Positions 55,928 through 64,000 of a stretch of DNA of 64,000 bases are shown piece after piece; positions within the stretch are counted from its first letter, which is position 1; the number at the start of each line of letters is the position of its first letter. A model generated the notes under the pieces. That model made no database searches, was not told where the DNA came from, and was given only the letters and a program-made list of their open reading frames with translations. This DNA comes from Candidatus Enterococcus leclercqii (GTDB lineage: Bacteria; Bacillota; Bacilli; Lactobacillales; Enterococcaceae), in NCBI RefSeq assembly GCF_009933135.1, contig NZ_MAEH01000009.1:248001-312000 (forward strand). Reading direction: 5' to 3'. Position numbers and translations under genes: made by a program.

Positions 55928-56941
55928 TTAGTTTGTCAACCTCTTCACACTCTCACGAAGAATTAATTTAGTATCAAATACTTTATTGGCAATCCGCCGT
56001 TCCGGAAACTCAATGGCATCAATCAAAAATTTTGCCGCGTGAAAACCAATTTCAAAGCTAGGCTGTTCTACAGTAGTCAAAGGTGGCGTGATGTATTGTG
56101 CCAGGTTCAAATTGTCAAAACCGATAACCGAGATATCTTCCGGCACTTTTTTGCCTAGCTCATAAATGGCCTGGTAGCAACCGATTGCCATCGCATCATT
56201 GCTACAAAAAATCGCTGTCAGTTCCTTTTGCTGCAACAGCTCTCTCGCAGCCAAGTAACCACCTTCCACCGTCAACTCTCCAGTAGCAACATAGCGACCT
56301 TTAAAAGGGATGCCGCCATCTTTCAAAGCATTTCGATAGCCGTTGAAACGCTCTTCTAGCTGATAGTATCCCGTGCTCTCTTTCAGCATCCCAATCTCTC
56401 GATGCCCTTCCCTCAGCAAATAAGTGACTGCCTGATACGCACCCTCGTATTCTTTTACAATCAAGCGACCATTTTCCCGCTGGTTGATCCCCCGGTCGAT
56501 AAGAATAATCGGCATGCCCCGATAAAAATCGCTGCCCAATGCATAAGCTTCCGGCAGTTGGTGAGGCGTCGCAAATAAAACCCCGTCCACAGAACGGTGC
56601 CGCAGCTCTTCTAAGTAGCCCAGCTCTTTTTCTTGGCTTTGTTGCGAGTTGCACATCACGACCATGTAGCCTAAAGCATTAACATACTGCTCGGCACCTT
56701 CCACAATCTTAGAGAAAAAATAATCGGTAATATCTGGAATAATCATACCAATCGTCTTGGAGCGTCGATTAATCAAATTGGAAGCAAAAAAATCCGGCTT
56801 GTAATTGTATTTATTGACGATTTCCCACACGCGCTGGCGAGTCTCTTGGCTGAAGCGGGTTCCTTTGTTATTCAAAATTTGGGAAACCGTCGTAACGGAA
56901 ACCCCGGCCATTTCAGCAATCTGTTTGATCGTCAATTTCAT
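55928..56941 (-). CDS. LacI-family regulator, probably of nucleoside use
   Basis: The 337-residue protein has the LacI helix-turn-helix (IKQIAEMAGVSVTTVSQILN, residues 5-24) with the following hinge (ETRQRVWEIVNKYNYKPDFF) and a periplasmic-binding-like ligand domain: IGMIIPDITDYFFSKIVEGA near residue 64, VDGVLFATPHQ, AIFCSNDAMAIGCYQAIYEL and SVIGFDNLNLAQYITPPLTT. It resembles RbsR-type proteins. It lies immediately upstream of pdp on the same strand, so control of the nucleoside genes is likely; the effector could be a ribose or deoxyribose phosphate. ATG with GGAGATG-type site. Confidence 0.88.
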   Translation of the reverse strand: MKLTIKQIAEMAGVSVTTVSQILNNKGTRFSQETRQRVWEIVNKYNYKPDFFASNLINRRSKTIGMIIPDITDYFFSKIVEGAEQYVNALGYMVVMCNSQQSQEKELGYLEELRHRSVDGVLFATPHQLPEAYALGSDFYRGMPIILIDRGINQRENGRLIVKEYEGAYQAVTYLLREGHREIGMLKESTGYYQLEERFNGYRNALKDGGIPFKGRYVATGELTVEGGYLAARELLQQKELTAIFCSNDAMAIGCYQAIYELGKKVPEDISVIGFDNLNLAQYITPPLTTVEQPSFEIGFHAAKFLIDAIEFPERRIANKVFDTKLILRESVKRLTN

Positions 56942-57067
56942 TTCGACACATCTCCTTCACACCGACGGGCTGCTTCCTTTCTGCTTATAACAGGTTTTCT
57001 CACGCAACTTCATCTGGTTGCTCGCTCTCGCCGGTAATTCAGCCCCAGTGTATCAAATTTCCCAATG

Positions 57068-57102
57068 AAAAAACAGCTTTCTCCGCAAAGATGAGAAAGC
57101 TG
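57068..57102 (-). terminator. Terminator after the methyltransferase gene
   Basis: On the minus strand CAGCTTTCTC pairs with GAGAAAGCTG across a 9-nt loop, ending in TTTTTTCATT. It lies 12 nt after the stop codon. Confidence 0.9.
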
Positions 57103-57113
57103 CCTCAAATGGC

Positions 57114-57728
57114 TTATTCTTTGGTACTACGCAAAATGTAATAGCCTTTGTCTTTGATGACCGTCTCGCAATTGCCAAAAACATCCAGCATCTTCTTTTT
57201 GGCACTGGGCGCCCCTTGTTTTTTCTGAATCACGATAGTCAGCGTGCCCCCCACAAGCAGGTGTTCATAGGCGCCAGTAAGAATCTCATGCACGACCTCT
57301 TTTCCAGCCCGGATTGGCGGATTTGAGACGATGGCTGCATAAGGTGCCTGCGTCAGCGCTTCGTAGATGTTGGAAACGTGAATCGTGACATTTTCGATTT
57401 GATTGCGCTGCGCATTTCGCTGAGCCAAATCTACCGCCCGCTGGTTGACGTCGATCATTTCTACCGAACGCTCGCCCACTGCCGCTAGCGCTAGACCAAT
57501 GGGCCCATAGCCGCAGCCGACATCCAAAATGCCCCCTGCTTGCGGCAATTCATCAAAATCAAAGGCATCAATCAATACCCGGGAACCATAATCGACAGTA
57601 TCTCGTGAAAACACACCACTGTCAGTCACAAAATGAAAACGGCGGTCCCGCAATTGAAAATCCCATTCTTCATAATCATGAGGCAGATCAGGATTTTCGG
57701 AATAATAATGGTTGGTCATACAGATCAT
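57114..57728 (-). CDS. RsmC-like class I methyltransferase
   Basis: The 204-residue protein matches the MTS domain of RsmC/RlmG (YbxB type). It has HYYSENPDLPHDYEEWDFQL at the start, VFSRDTVDYGSRVLIDAF, the SAM motif ILDVGCGYGPIGLALAAVG near residue 67 and the N6/N2-methyl motif VSNPPIRAGKEV near 134. Such enzymes methylate guanine in 16S rRNA; this short form lacks the duplicated N-terminal domain of E. coli RsmC. Its ATG overlaps the preceding SGNH stop as ATGA; a second ATG nine bases later gives the more usual start and is possible. Confidence 0.88.
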   Translation of the reverse strand: MICMTNHYYSENPDLPHDYEEWDFQLRDRRFHFVTDSGVFSRDTVDYGSRVLIDAFDFDELPQAGGILDVGCGYGPIGLALAAVGERSVEMIDVNQRAVDLAQRNAQRNQIENVTIHVSNIYEALTQAPYAAIVSNPPIRAGKEVVHEILTGAYEHLLVGGTLTIVIQKKQGAPSAKKKMLDVFGNCETVIKDKGYYILRSTKE

Positions 57729-58294
57729 CCAATCAATTTATTTTTAATGTCGCGAGCGATTAACCCGCCATACAAATGATACCCGAATTTCGAAGGATGT
57801 AAACCGTCCTCAGAAATAAATTCCAAAGGCTCAGGATAAACCATCTCATGGTGATACATATCAATAAAATTGACACCCGCTTGAAGGGCAACTTTTTTCC
57901 CACGATCATTGTACTCTTGAATAATCACAGGATCTGCTTCCGGCCGTTTTTGCCGATCCACGATTCCTAGTCCTATCAAAATGACCTTTTCAGGTGCAAA
58001 TTTTTCAATCATCTCACTGAGATTAGCAGCAAAAGCTTCAATCCCCTTTTGATTCAGCGCATCATTGATTCCCGCATTGATCACGACAAAGTCCGGTTCT
58101 TCTTTGACCGCATCCGCAATTCGCGCTAAAACCTCAGTAGTTCCTTCTGCTCGTTGCCCCAGATTTACCATTTCATAGCCGGGAAAACCCATCCCTGCCA
58201 ATTCGTCGATGATGAAGGTATCCAAGACATTACTGGGTTGCCCTTCATACAAGCCGGCAGCGATAGAATCACCGATAATCACGATTTTTTTCAT
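57725..58294 (-). CDS. SGNH/GDSL hydrolase, second copy type
   Basis: The 189-residue protein has the SGNH blocks: MKKIVIIGDSIAAGLYEGQP with the nucleophile Ser10, VNLGQRAEGTTEVL with the Gly, VVINAGINDALNQKGIEAF with the Asn, and the Asp-His pair in SEDGLHPSKFGYHLYGGL near residue 165. It resembles TesA/YpmR-like lipases-esterases but lacks a signal peptide. It is only distantly similar to the protein encoded at 16488-17129. It is cotranscribed with the rRNA methyltransferase gene by a 4-nt overlap. Substrate unknown. Confidence 0.85.
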   Translation of the reverse strand: MKKIVIIGDSIAAGLYEGQPSNVLDTFIIDELAGMGFPGYEMVNLGQRAEGTTEVLARIADAVKEEPDFVVINAGINDALNQKGIEAFAANLSEMIEKFAPEKVILIGLGIVDRQKRPEADPVIIQEYNDRGKKVALQAGVNFIDMYHHEMVYPEPLEFISEDGLHPSKFGYHLYGGLIARDIKNKLIG

Positions 58295-58552
58295 TGTTGC
58301 TACCCCTTTCTCTGATGGCTGCCGTCTTTTTTATGGACCACTGGCAGCCTGCTTTCTACTTTTTTCAGTTGGGACACAGATGTTGTGCCCCGTCGTTTTC
58401 ATCTTAGCACGAGACGCCGGTTCCACGCATTTATTTACCCTTCGGCGACTATTTCCACAGGTTTTGTGTTAAACTGTTGTCGTGTGAAATTCATTGATTT
58501 CACCTACTGCGGACTGCTTTTTTCTGCAGATCACTCATCCAAGGAGCAACAG

Positions 58553-59476
58553 ATGGCTGAAAATATGAACTACTATCAGATCCCCAGAAAAGAGTGGCAG
58601 GGCTTTTACACCAGCGGCAGCAATCCATTGACGCAGACGGAACTGGATAGTATCAAAAGTTTGAACGACCGAATTTCGATGCAAGACGTGGAAGATGTCT
58701 ATATTCCCTTGTGTCATTTGGTTCATTTATATATGAAAGAAGCGGAATCACTGACTTTGAGTAAAGGGCTCTTTTTACACCGCTACTTGAAGACACCGCC
58801 CTTTGTTATTGGAATCGCAGGCTCGGTAGCCGTAGGAAAATCTACAACTGCACGACTAGTCCAAACCCTTTTGTCCCGCCTGTTTCCCAGACGCAAAGTT
58901 CAATTGATTACGACAGATGGTTTCTTGTACCCCAATCACGTCTTAAAAGAACGGGGCATCATGAATCGCAAAGGCTTCCCAGAAAGCTATGACATGGAGC
59001 ATTTGATCCAATTTCTCAATGAAGTAAAATCTGGCCGACCCAACATCCCAGTGCCGCGGTACTCTCACACCGTATACGACGTGATTGAAGACGAATATGA
59101 ATATATCGACTGCCCGGATATTCTAATCGTAGAAGGTATCAACACCTTGCAGCTCCCCCAAAACGAGCAGATTTACGTCAGCGACTTCTTCGATTTTTCA
59201 ATCTTCGTCGATGCTGAACCTGAATTAATTGAGCAGTGGTACTTGGAACGTTTCGAGTCACTTTTAGGAACGGCCTTTTTGGACCCCACCAATTACTATT
59301 ACAAGTTTGCAATTGGGGACCGTCAGGAAGCACTGGACATGGCTCGCGGCGTATGGGAAAACGTAAATTTAAAGAATCTTAAAGAGTATATCTTGCCTAC
59401 ACGAGGTCGAGCAGATATAATTCTCCATAAAACAAAGCACCATCTGATTGACGAGATTTACCTGCGAAAGTATTGA
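58553..59476 (+). CDS. coaA: Pantothenate kinase, type I
   Basis: CoaA (307 residues) phosphorylates pantothenate, the first and controlling step of coenzyme A synthesis. Marks: [20 protein letters not shown] at the start, the P-loop [20 protein letters not shown] near residue 84, [20 protein letters not shown] near 117, [17 protein letters not shown] and [16 protein letters not shown] lies six bases before the ATG at 58553; the longer in-frame extension has no ribosome site. Single gene, divergent from the SGNH gene. Confidence 0.95.
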   Translation: MAENMNYYQIPRKEWQGFYTSGSNPLTQTELDSIKSLNDRISMQDVEDVYIPLCHLVHLYMKEAESLTLSKGLFLHRYLKTPPFVIGIAGSVAVGKSTTARLVQTLLSRLFPRRKVQLITTDGFLYPNHVLKERGIMNRKGFPESYDMEHLIQFLNEVKSGRPNIPVPRYSHTVYDVIEDEYEYIDCPDILIVEGINTLQLPQNEQIYVSDFFDFSIFVDAEPELIEQWYLERFESLLGTAFLDPTNYYYKFAIGDRQEALDMARGVWENVNLKNLKEYILPTRGRADIILHKTKHHLIDEIYLRKY

Positions 59477-59610
59477 GAAGCTTAGTCGCTCTTCAATTTT
59501 TCCGCAAACTGCTCCACCAACCGCGCTGTATCGAGAGGACCGACGGCTGAAAGACTTTCGTTGTCGGCAGCTCTTTACTATAAAAAATCTAACGAATAGA
59601 GGGATAATCT

Positions 59611-61176
59611 GTGACAAACGTTGACAACATGCCGGACGTTGAAAAAATCATCGTACTAGACTACGGCAGCCAGTACAACCAGCTGATCACCCGCCGCATC
59701 CGTGAATTCGGTGTCTTCTCAGAATTATTGAGTCACCGCATCACCGCCGACGAAGTGAAAGCCATGGCACCCAAAGGGATCATCTTGTCAGGCGGCCCCA
59801 ACAGTGTATATGACGAAGGTGCATTCGGAATTGATGAAGCAATCTTTGAGTTGGGCATCCCAGTCTTAGGAATCTGTTACGGGATGCAGCTGATGACCGA
59901 CCGCTCTGGTGGGAAAGTCGAACCAGCCAAGAACCGCGAATACGGAAAAGCCGAATTGGAAGTGTTGACGGATGACGCAGTATTGTTTGAAGGCACACCA
60001 AGAAAACAAATCGTCTGGATGAGCCATGGTGACTTGGTAACACAAGCACCTGCTGGTTTCGAAGTGGTCGGCACAAGCGCTGACTGTCCGATTGCAGCCA
60101 TCCAAAATCTGGATAAAAAACAATTTGGGATTCAATTCCACGCCGAAGTCCGCAACTCGGAATACGGCAACGAACTCTTGAAACACTTCGCTCTGGACGT
60201 TTGCCAATGCAAAGGCGACTGGAGCATGGACAACTTCATCGACATGCAAATCGCTAAAATCCGCGAACAAGTCGGCGATAAAAAAGTCCTATTAGGCCTT
60301 TCCGGTGGTGTCGATTCTTCTGTTGTCGGCGTCTTGCTGCAAAGAGCTATCGGGGATCAACTGACTTCGATTTTTGTCGACCACGGTCTCTTGCGCAAAG
60401 GCGAAGGCGACCAAGTCATGGAAACACTAGGCGGCAAATTCGGCTTGAACATCATCCGGGTAGATGCCAAAGAACGCTTCTTAGGCAAATTGGCCGGTGT
60501 TTCTGATCCGGAACAAAAACGTAAAATCATCGGTAATGAATTTGTGTATCTCTTTGATGACGAAGCTACAAAATTAGCCGGAAAAGAAGGCATTTCCTTC
60601 TTGGCTCAAGGCACACTCTATACCGACGTCATCGAATCCGGAACAGAAACCGCCCAAACCATCAAGAGCCATCACAATGTTGGCGGATTGCCAGAAGACA
60701 TGCAGTTTAAGCTGATTGAACCACTGAACACCCTCTTTAAAGACGAAGTTCGCGCATTAGGCACTCAGTTGGGCATGCCAGATGATATCGTTTGGCGCCA
60801 ACCCTTCCCAGGGCCAGGTCTTGGTATTCGCGTATTAGGGGAAATCACTGAAGAAAAACTAGAAGTCGTTCGGGAATCCGACGCCATCCTGCGGGAAGAA
60901 ATCGCTGCAGCCGGCCTCGACCGCGATATCTGGCAATACTTCACCGTCCTACCAGGCATTCGCTCGGTTGGTGTTATGGGCGACGGCCGCACGTACGACT
61001 ACACAGTCGGTATTCGCGCAGTCACTTCCATCGATGGCATGACCGCTGATTTCGCTCGCATTCCTTGGGATGTGCTGCAAAAGATCAGCGTCCGCATCGT
61101 CAACGAAGTGGCCCACGTCAACCGCATCGTGTATGACATTACGAGCAAGCCACCTGCTACGGTCGAGTGGGAATAA
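59611..61176 (+). CDS. guaA: GMP synthase (glutamine-hydrolysing)
   Basis: GuaA (521 residues) converts XMP to GMP. The N-terminal glutaminase has [20 protein letters not shown] (catalytic Cys, about residue 89) and [14 protein letters not shown] (His and Glu near 173-175; Ala replaces the usual Pro). The ATP-pyrophosphatase domain has [20 protein letters not shown] near 228, and the dimer domain ends KPPATVEWE. It starts with GTG behind AGAGGG. The last codons (GTCGAGTGGGAATAA) are a known integration site of mobile elements, and foreign DNA follows directly. Confidence 0.97.
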   Translation: MTNVDNMPDVEKIIVLDYGSQYNQLITRRIREFGVFSELLSHRITADEVKAMAPKGIILSGGPNSVYDEGAFGIDEAIFELGIPVLGICYGMQLMTDRSGGKVEPAKNREYGKAELEVLTDDAVLFEGTPRKQIVWMSHGDLVTQAPAGFEVVGTSADCPIAAIQNLDKKQFGIQFHAEVRNSEYGNELLKHFALDVCQCKGDWSMDNFIDMQIAKIREQVGDKKVLLGLSGGVDSSVVGVLLQRAIGDQLTSIFVDHGLLRKGEGDQVMETLGGKFGLNIIRVDAKERFLGKLAGVSDPEQKRKIIGNEFVYLFDDEATKLAGKEGISFLAQGTLYTDVIESGTETAQTIKSHHNVGGLPEDMQFKLIEPLNTLFKDEVRALGTQLGMPDDIVWRQPFPGPGLGIRVLGEITEEKLEVVRESDAILREEIAAAGLDRDIWQYFTVLPGIRSVGVMGDGRTYDYTVGIRAVTSIDGMTADFARIPWDVLQKISVRIVNEVAHVNRIVYDITSKPPATVEWE

Positions 61177-61285
61177 AGAGCCAACAGAATATGGATGGGG
61201 AATGCCGATAAATCAACGTTTTTCAACTTCTATAACGCTTGATTTCCATAAAAAATTAAATGGTTCCCTACCATTTTCCCTACCA
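61162..61285 (+). repeat. guaA attachment site and repeated arm-like motif
   Basis: GTCGAGTGGGAATAA at 61162-61176 is the usual core used by guaA-specific integrases. Then TTCCCTACCA occurs at 61264-61273 and again at 61276-61285 (12-bp period), much like the TTGAACCAA pairs of the rpsI island. Base composition drops sharply after this point. The matching core at the other end lies outside the window. Confidence 0.6.
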
Positions 61286-61328
61286 AAAAAATCCCTGCTA
61301 AGGATCATCGTAGCAGGGATTTTTTTAT
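61286..61328. terminator. Bidirectional terminator between guaA and the restriction gene
   Basis: AAAAAAATCCCTGCTA pairs perfectly with TAGCAGGGATTTTTTT around AGGATCATCG, with runs on both sides. It serves guaA and, leftwards, the restriction-modification operon. Confidence 0.93.
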
Positions 61329-61392
61329 TTACCATAATCAAGATGGTATTTTCAATTTGTTGTAAAGCATATTCAAGTGCTCAATGCACTAA

Positions 61393-63123
61393 TTAAACAA
61401 ATTCAACAAAACTTGAAATTTCTTTGTTTATTTCTTTTTTCCATAAAGGGGCGTGTGCATTCCTAGGTAGTAAGCACCGATCAAGGAGTAACCTGAACTC
61501 TTCATTCGAAAATTGATTACTTTGAAATTTAGTCATTATCCCAATAAATTGTTCTAGCGTCATAGGTACGATGTTAATAAAATCAGGAACATCGCCATGA
61601 TACCAAACTCCGATTCTAAATGTTTCTGCTGTATTATTATCAATAGAACCTGCAATAAAAAGACCATAGACAGGTTTATCATAATTGTCTTTTTCTACAG
61701 CTATATGCCTTCTGACAGGTTCTCCTTCTGCTGCTTCCTGTCTAGATGAGGAGGTCAGTGTAACCTCAACTACTAATACATAGTCTTCAAACTCAAAAAT
61801 TATGTCTGGACCATTTCCTGGTGCAGTTCCGACAGGGTAAAAATCTTGATCAATTTTGAATCTTCTAGCATGATAAGGTTTATTTCGTAAATTATTTATG
61901 GAAAGAAAAGCGCGCCAAACTGCCCATTCCAAGTAAGCTGGTTTATCATCTACAAGAATATCTTCATTCCTTTTTCCGTTAATGACGTCAAGATAGTCAA
62001 TAATTTCTTTTATGTTTTCATCGGTTTTTTGACTAACTGCATAATCTTCTTCATCAATTGCAGCTTTTTGAGATTCCATTCTGATTTTTTTCTGCTGAAG
62101 CAGAGGAACTTCTTCAGTTAAAAGTTGTTTTCTATTTATTGACTCATCAAAATACTTACTTAAACGAATTATTTCTTCAATCAAAACTTTTTTATCGTCT
62201 GTAGGAATTGGGTATCCGTTCCATAAGTGGTATAAGTACATTTCTTCATTAACAGCAAATGTCGGTTCAGTAGCCAGTATCGAATCAATAATTAACTTCT
62301 TATCAAGATTTAAAGTGATACCTCTTCCTTTTCTGGAAAAGAGCCCTGTTGCTCGAAGGTATCTAAAATTTCGTTCAGCATAAGTATTAGCACTATCTTC
62401 TTTTACCTTTAAGCCGTAAGTCTTTAGTATATTTTCTCTGAACTCTCTATCCACCCTACTTTTTTTTACTTTTCCTTCAACTTTATCACGTTTTTTTCGA
62501 TGTTCAATAATTTTTTCTATAACATTATCTATTTCATCATGAGAATATACTGCCTGTAGAGCAACCATTTCAGATGTGGAAAGTCCTCTCGTTTCATTAT
62601 CAGTTTCCATTAGTCTTTTTAAAACCTGTAAGACAAACACAAATGGTTTAAACTTCCCTTTAACATCCTTTAGGGATTGGACTGCAGAGGGCAGTTCATA
62701 GCAAAGCAAAGCTCTAAGCATAACATCTTGCGCTTCAGATACATGTTCTATTGTAGCAAGACGATAGCCTTGAGGCGTGATTTGATAGGGGTTTCCACTT
62801 AAATTAAGTTCAGGATGCTGATCGACAACCTTTAAAATAACGCCATCTTTTTTATCCTCTGTAACTTTCCGAGAGAACTTGTGTGTTATAAAACCTAATT
62901 GAGAAAAACAAGATCTCCATTTTCTGCCTGAAGAATCAATATCGCTTTTTTCACTTAAGGCAATAACTCCACCATCACCTAATACTTTGGCAAATCCAGC
63001 TTCGTTTTCAACGCCAATAATGTTTCCATTATATTGAGAGTTTAGTAACGTATTCAAACCACTGGAAATTCTATTTGGATTTCTAACTGTAGTATTGCCA
63101 AACCCCCACATTACTTTAGCCAT
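61393..63123 (-). CDS. AlwI-family type II restriction endonuclease
   Basis: The 576-residue protein resembles AlwI-type restriction enzymes. An N-terminal DNA-recognition part (RKWRSCFSQLGFITHKFSRK near residue 68, ITPQGYRLATIEHV near 114) precedes a nuclease domain with PVGTAPGNGPDIIFEFEDYV then LVVEVTLTSSSRQEAAEGEP near 440-475. The Asp and Glu there give a PD-(D/E)XK-like centre with an unusual E-V-T in place of E-x-K, as in this family. AlwI cuts outside GGATC; the target of this protein is not proven. It lies 11 nt after the methyltransferase gene, is A+T rich and belongs to the guaA island. Confidence 0.78.
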   Translation of the reverse strand: MAKVMWGFGNTTVRNPNRISSGLNTLLNSQYNGNIIGVENEAGFAKVLGDGGVIALSEKSDIDSSGRKWRSCFSQLGFITHKFSRKVTEDKKDGVILKVVDQHPELNLSGNPYQITPQGYRLATIEHVSEAQDVMLRALLCYELPSAVQSLKDVKGKFKPFVFVLQVLKRLMETDNETRGLSTSEMVALQAVYSHDEIDNVIEKIIEHRKKRDKVEGKVKKSRVDREFRENILKTYGLKVKEDSANTYAERNFRYLRATGLFSRKGRGITLNLDKKLIIDSILATEPTFAVNEEMYLYHLWNGYPIPTDDKKVLIEEIIRLSKYFDESINRKQLLTEEVPLLQQKKIRMESQKAAIDEEDYAVSQKTDENIKEIIDYLDVINGKRNEDILVDDKPAYLEWAVWRAFLSINNLRNKPYHARRFKIDQDFYPVGTAPGNGPDIIFEFEDYVLVVEVTLTSSSRQEAAEGEPVRRHIAVEKDNYDKPVYGLFIAGSIDNNTAETFRIGVWYHGDVPDFINIVPMTLEQFIGIMTKFQSNQFSNEEFRLLLDRCLLPRNAHAPLWKKEINKEISSFVEFV

Positions 63124-63134
63124 TTAATCACCCC

Positions 63135-64000
63135 TTAATAACCTACAAATAAATATTCCAAAACATCATTTTTATTGTTACCAACTTTATGTTTATGATT
63201 TCCAAAAGAATACTTGTAATCCACTTCAATAATTTTCAAATTGGAGAAATAGCGAGACATTATTTCCATCATTTCTTGCTTATTAGGAAGAGAATTTGAT
63301 GAATATGACACAACGACAATTTTATTGCTGTACTTCTTAAATAATTGGTCAAACGCTTCATAAGTTCCCTTTTTAGTACTAAAAGCGGTTGGATAATTTT
63401 TAAACTTTTTTGTCTTGGTATCCCATTGCATTTCAACGTTTTTCCAATTCTTTGCCAACCCCTCAACAAAGTGATATCTCCTAACGTATTCGTTATCACT
63501 CAAAGGACTAAAATACGGTGGATCAATATACACTAAATCCGCATCGCATTCTAAAGTCAATGCATCTTCGTTGAATATTCTATTCTCTTTCCCGTTATCA
63601 AATATGCTTTCATTGATTTGATATACAGCTTCCAAAAATTGGTCTTGTAGAGTTAGTTTCAAATCTCTTCTTCCATCATTATATCTGTTACCTGTATAAG
63701 TAAAAATCCCTCTTGGTCTCTTTTTCAAGCAAGCTCGCGTTAATGCAGCAAGAATTATTGAACGTTTGTATTCATTTTCTTCAAGATGCATATTAGTTCT
63801 GATAAGGTCAATAAAATTATTATCCTCATCAGAAAAATATAACCCTTTAAATGTTTCCGAAACAAATGTATCCAATTTTTCAGGTAGCGTATTGATCATT
63901 TTATCAATATCATCACCTGTAACAGTAACATTATTATTCTCAACAGTAGCTTTAGACATATTAGAAGAAAATGTCATATAGTCATTAGAAAAAACTTGTT
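63135..64000 (-). CDS. DNA adenine methyltransferase, D12 class (runs off window)
   Basis: The gene is open to the right edge: an in-frame QVFSNDYMTFSSNMSKATVE precedes and includes the first ATG at 63977. That is motif I/II of Dam-like enzymes (the -ND- pair), so the true start and the F-x-G-x-G motif lie beyond 64000. Visible parts include CDADLVYIDPPYFSPLSDNE (motif IV, DPPY), KIVVVSYSSNSLPN (motif VI region) and a C-terminal FGNHKHKVGNNKNDVLEYLF. It methylates adenine, probably protecting the site cut by the neighbouring AlwI-like enzyme. AlwI-type asymmetric sites need both strands methylated, so a second domain or gene may lie outside. Confidence 0.85.
   Translation of the reverse strand, partial: QVFSNDYMTFSSNMSKATVENNNVTVTGDDIDKMINTLPEKLDTFVSETFKGLYFSDEDNNFIDLIRTNMHLEENEYKRSIILAALTRACLKKRPRGIFTYTGNRYNDGRRDLKLTLQDQFLEAVYQINESIFDNGKENRIFNEDALTLECDADLVYIDPPYFSPLSDNEYVRRYHFVEGLAKNWKNVEMQWDTKTKKFKNYPTAFSTKKGTYEAFDQLFKKYSNKIVVVSYSSNSLPNKQEMMEIMSRYFSNLKIIEVDYKYSFGNHKHKVGNNKNDVLEYLFVGY

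Noticed and set aside
59477-59610. Guanine riboswitch upstream of guaA
   Set aside because: The 134-nt gap has a CCGAC/GTCGG hairpin, but the conserved purine-riboswitch core and an anti-terminator pair were not seen.
1-64000. tRNA or rRNA genes
   Set aside because: No cloverleaf with T-loop GTTCGA-type sequence or rRNA segment was noticed on either strand; a covariance search was not possible.

Overview
The window is chromosomal DNA of a low-to-moderate GC member of the Lactobacillales, most likely an Enterococcus-type organism. This rests on the near-canonical enterococcal RpoB, RpoC, L13 and S9 sequences, strong AGGAGG ribosome binding sites, near-consensus sigma-A promoters and frequent TTG/GTG starts. 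The species cannot be named from the sequence alone. Housekeeping genes are clearly richer in G+C than three inserted blocks (about 18.4-25.7 kb, 25.7-29.5 kb and 61.2 kb to the right edge).

Layout. 1-3.9 kb: S10 ribosomal operon read leftwards (rpsJ, rplC, rplD, rplW, rplB, rpsS, rplV, start of rpsC) with promoter and leader. 4.1-8.7 kb: an acetyltransferase gene, a probable vitamin B6 unit (pyridoxal kinase plus ECF substrate-binding subunit, facing a MocR/PdxR-type regulator) and a nitroreductase. 9-13.6 kb: str operon (rpsL, rpsG, fusA) and tuf. 13.9-18.2 kb: rpiA, a serine-recombinase-like protein with an altered active site, gpmA, an SGNH hydrolase and a membrane-anchored alpha/beta hydrolase. 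29.5-30.4 kb: rplM-rpsI with an L13 leader. 31-36.3 kb: argG, argH, dps, a lipoprotein gene and a type-4 prepilin peptidase gene. 36.5-44.2 kb: rpoB-rpoC. 44.5-57 kb: a full nucleoside uptake and breakdown set (pdp, deoC, cdd, bmpA, an ABC transporter, deoB, punA, deoD) with a LacI-family regulator. 57.1-61.2 kb: a methyltransferase gene, a second SGNH hydrolase, coaA and guaA.

Mobile DNA. Two islands lie in tandem at the 3' end of rpsI. The left one (about 18.4-25.7 kb) looks like a complete integrative mobilizable element: tyrosine integrase, excisionase, MobT/Rep_trans relaxase, an oriT-like hairpin cluster, a divergent repressor with three repeated operators, and paired TTGAACCAA repeats near both ends. 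Its cargo is a two-gene CBASS-like unit (CD-NTase plus SLATT membrane effector), a divergent candidate PIN nuclease and a truncated Fic gene. The right one (about 25.7-29.5 kb) is decayed: an integrase tail, a truncated Fic gene with an intact VbhA-like antitoxin, and a tightly overlapping four-gene operon (GNAT-ASCH fusion, ASCH protein, P-loop kinase, DUF3850). That operon is the best candidate here for an undescribed system. A third insertion begins just after guaA and carries an AlwI-like restriction enzyme and an adenine methyltransferase that runs off the window.

How it fits together. Core genes are those of translation, transcription, arginine synthesis and nucleoside salvage. The 3' ends of rpsI and guaA act as landing sites where elements rebuild the gene end while depositing anti-phage or toxin-antitoxin cargo.
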